Source: an uncultured Lysobacter sp.
GTDB lineage: Bacteria; Pseudomonadota; Gammaproteobacteria; Xanthomonadales; Xanthomonadaceae
DNA length: 8,150 bases
Assembly: GCA_946479915.1 (NCBI GenBank)
Contig: CAMLHR010000042.1
Location: forward strand, 1 to 8,150
Direction of reading: 5' to 3'
A program made the position numbers and the translations under genes. Positions 6,464 to 8,150 of the stretch are shown piece by piece. The notes beneath the pieces are model-generated. The model saw nothing but the letters and a program-made list of their open reading frames with translations. It was not told the origin of the DNA and did not search any database. The first letter of the stretch is position 1; every line of letters starts with the position of its first letter.

Positions 6464-6480
6464 GGCGGCAATTATACGGG
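6464..6480 (-). promoter_or_regulatory. Promoter -10 of tRNA-Leu with GC-rich discriminator
   Basis: A perfect TATAAT (6476-6471 on the minus strand) stands about ten bases before the mature tRNA 5' end. It is followed by TGCCGCCCGC, a GC-rich discriminator of the kind seen at stringently controlled stable-RNA promoters. The -35 would fall in the end of the dioxygenase gene; only a poor match (CTGACG, spaced too closely) is visible. Confidence 0.55.
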
Positions 6481-6491
6481 CGCGACGTCCG

Positions 6492-7082
6492 TCAGGCGGC
6501 GTCCGTCTCCAGCGCCTTGTCGGCGCGGACGTACCACTCGCCGTCGCGCGGGACGAACATCGAGCAGCACTCCATCGGCGCCTTGTAGATGTGCACGGAG
6601 ACCGCGACGTCGTCGCGGCTGGCGTTGCAGATGGCGTGGTACTCGTGCGGTGGGATCAGGCTGCCGGCACTGCCGGGGCCGGCGTGCAGGCCGCCCGCGG
6701 CGCGGAAGCGGAACGCATCGCCTTCCTGCTCCAGCAATTCGTACTGGGTGATTTCCAGCTCCCCGTCCCAGACGCCCTCGACGCACCACAGGCCGGAATG
6801 GTCGTGCACCGGGGTGCCCTGGCCGGGACCCCAGGTCATGGCCACGACGCTGTAGCCGTGCGCGGGGCTCCGGTAGAGCTCGCGTCGCGCGTAATGGTCC
6901 TGGATGGGCTCGAACACGCAGTCGGGCAGCTGGATCGACCGGTCGCGGATCATCCTGCAGAGGACGTTGCGCAGCGCCGCCGTGACCGCGTGCTGGTCGC
7001 CGGCGGTGACGGCCTCGTCGAGCGCCGCCACGAGGCGGTCGCGGCCGGGGAAGTCAACATCGCAATGGGCGCCGGGCGTCAT
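6492..7082 (-). CDS. Cupin thiol dioxygenase, cysteine dioxygenase family
   Basis: Non-haem iron enzyme that adds both atoms of O2 to a thiol, most likely cysteine, giving the sulfinate (cytoplasm). 196 residues, the usual bacterial size. Iron ligands are His93 and His95 in TPVHDH and His149 in HEYHAICN; His149 is 13 residues before Ser162, as in mammalian CDO. The Ser-His-Tyr triad is Ser162, His164, Tyr166 in SVHIYKAP. Arg66 in YARRELY likely binds the substrate carboxylate. Cys100, five residues after His95, aligns with Cys93 of rat CDO, the partner of the Cys-Tyr cross-link, where most bacterial enzymes have Gly. 3-mercaptopropionate dioxygenase is the main alternative. The ATG follows the metX stop by nine bases with no strong ribosome binding site, suggesting co-transcription with metX. 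Confidence 0.88.
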   Translation of the reverse strand: MTPGAHCDVDFPGRDRLVAALDEAVTAGDQHAVTAALRNVLCRMIRDRSIQLPDCVFEPIQDHYARRELYRSPAHGYSVVAMTWGPGQGTPVHDHSGLWCVEGVWDGELEITQYELLEQEGDAFRFRAAGGLHAGPGSAGSLIPPHEYHAICNASRDDVAVSVHIYKAPMECCSMFVPRDGEWYVRADKALETDAA

Positions 7083-7091
7083 GGGAGCATT

Positions 7092-8150
7092 CTAGACCCG
7101 GTCGAGGAAGCCGCGGATCGCGGGTCCGAAGCGGTCGAAGTCGACCAGGAACGCGTCGTGGCCCTGCGGCGAGGGCAGGGGCAGGAATTCGGCGTCGGTG
7201 CCGCCCGCGCGCAGGCCTTCCGCGACCTGTTCCTGCTGCTGCAGCGGGAACAGGATGTCGGTCTCCACGCCGATCGCCAGCGCACGGTCCACGCGCAGCT
7301 CCGCCAGCGCGCGCAGGGTGTCGCCGCCGCGGGATTCGCCGAGGTCGAACCAGTCCATCGAGCGGCTCAGGTAGAGGTAGCAGTTCGGGTCGAAGCTGCG
7401 CACGAAGCGGCGCGCGTGGCCCTCGAGGTAGCTCTCGACCTCGAACTCCAGCCCGAACGGGTCCTCGTCGTCGCGTCGGTCGGAATCCAGGCGCACCCGG
7501 CCGAAGCGGCCGTCCCACTCCAGCGCCGAACGGTAGGTGATCACGCCGAGCTTGCGCGCCATGCGCATGCCGGATTCCGGATAGCGCTCCTCGTCGTAGT
7601 GGCCGTCGTTCCAGGCCGGGTCGAGGCGGATGGCCTCGCGCTGCAGCGAACGGATCGCGATGGAGAACGGAAGGGCGCGCGCCGCGCCCGAGACGTTGAT
7701 GTGCGTGCGCGCGATGCCCGGGTGCCGCTGCAGGAACGCCAGCGCGGTCATGCCACCCATCGAGTTGCCGATGACGCAGGCGACGTGCTCGATGCCCAGC
7801 GCGCGCAGCACGTGCGCGGCGGCATCGGCACCGTCCTCGATGGACAGTTCCGGGAACGCGAGGCGATACGGTTCGCCCGTCGCCGGGTCGACGCTGGCGG
7901 GTCCGGTGGATCCCTTGCAGCTGCCGAGCGAGTTCACGCACACGACGTGCCAGCGGTCGGTGTCGATGGGCCTGCCGGGGCCGAGCATCGCCTCCCACCA
8001 GCCCGGCGCGGGATTTTCCCCGCTGGCAGCGGCATGGGCATCGGGCGAGAGGCCGGTCAGGACCAGCACCGTGTTGTCGCCGGCGGCATTGCGCGCGCCC
8101 CAGGTTTCGTAGGCCATGCGCGCGCCGTGCAGCACGCCGCCGCGCTTCAT
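7092..8150 (-). CDS. metX: MetX-family O-acyltransferase (homoserine/serine O-succinyl- or acetyltransferase), N-terminus cut
   Basis: Alpha/beta-hydrolase-fold acyltransferase that moves an acyl group from acyl-CoA to the hydroxyl of homoserine or serine, activating it for sulfur incorporation. 352 residues are visible. The frame is open to the right edge, and the Met at 8150 is probably internal, because family members usually have some 15-25 residues before the KRGGxL block. Family blocks are NPAPGWWEAMLGPGRPIDTD, NSLGSCKGSTGPASVDPATG and the nucleophile elbow GNSMGGM. In visible numbering the triad is Ser130, Asp298 (GVETDILFP) and His331 (PQGHDAFL). Annotation pipelines call this homoserine O-acetyltransferase. 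In Xanthomonas-type bacteria close relatives are, to my knowledge, assigned as serine O-succinyltransferases for cysteine synthesis; I cannot settle the substrate from sequence alone. It is followed by the thiol dioxygenase gene in a likely operon. Confidence 0.93.
   Translation of the reverse strand: MKRGGVLHGARMAYETWGARNAAGDNTVLVLTGLSPDAHAAASGENPAPGWWEAMLGPGRPIDTDRWHVVCVNSLGSCKGSTGPASVDPATGEPYRLAFPELSIEDGADAAAHVLRALGIEHVACVIGNSMGGMTALAFLQRHPGIARTHINVSGAARALPFSIAIRSLQREAIRLDPAWNDGHYDEERYPESGMRMARKLGVITYRSALEWDGRFGRVRLDSDRRDDEDPFGLEFEVESYLEGHARRFVRSFDPNCYLYLSRSMDWFDLGESRGGDTLRALAELRVDRALAIGVETDILFPLQQQEQVAEGLRAGGTDAEFLPLPSPQGHDAFLVDFDRFGPAIRGFLDRV

Noticed and set aside
7054..7998. 314-residue alternative minus-strand frame within the metX homologue
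   Set aside because: The metX frame holds all the family blocks and the catalytic triad; this one is Arg/Pro/Gly-rich without motifs.

Overview
The window is GC-rich with a strongly GC-biased third codon position. It looks like an ordinary chromosomal stretch of a gammaproteobacterium of the Xanthomonadaceae/Lysobacteraceae type (Lysobacter- or Luteimonas-like). This placement rests on four things: the FabA/FabB pair for anaerobic-type unsaturated fatty acid synthesis, the style of the MetX homologue, a tRNA-Leu with an encoded CCA end, and the protein families present. It is inference from content, not a database match.

Layout. Positions 1-132 are the tail of an unidentified gene on the + strand, which meets dinB (DNA polymerase IV, minus strand) end to end. 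dinB is divergent from the two-gene fabA-fabB unit (+), with only 35 bases between dinB and fabA. fabB meets, end to end, a minus-strand gene for a five-helix membrane protein with a periplasmic C-terminal domain. Divergent from that is a tight four-gene + strand cluster of small membrane proteins: a four-helix protein, a CDP-alcohol phosphatidyltransferase of the phosphatidylserine synthase type, a minimal PspC-domain protein, and a small membrane-associated protein with an HExxH zincin motif. The cluster ends in a strong-looking terminator hairpin within a structured intergenic region (6235-6373). On the minus strand follow tRNA-Leu(CAA), a cupin thiol (cysteine) dioxygenase, and a MetX-type O-acyltransferase that runs off the right edge of the window.

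How the genes fit together. fabA and fabB (unsaturated fatty acid synthesis) and the phosphatidyltransferase (phospholipid headgroup) all serve membrane lipid supply; PspC and the zincin add an envelope flavour. The metX homologue and the thiol dioxygenase are nine bases apart and probably co-transcribed, pairing sulfur amino acid synthesis with cysteine breakdown.

No mobile element, CRISPR array, prophage or obvious defence system is visible. The least-explained items are the uncharacterised membrane protein (3076-4350), the HExxH protein (5722-6234), the composition of the four-gene membrane operon, and the structured RNA-like spacer at 6235-6373.
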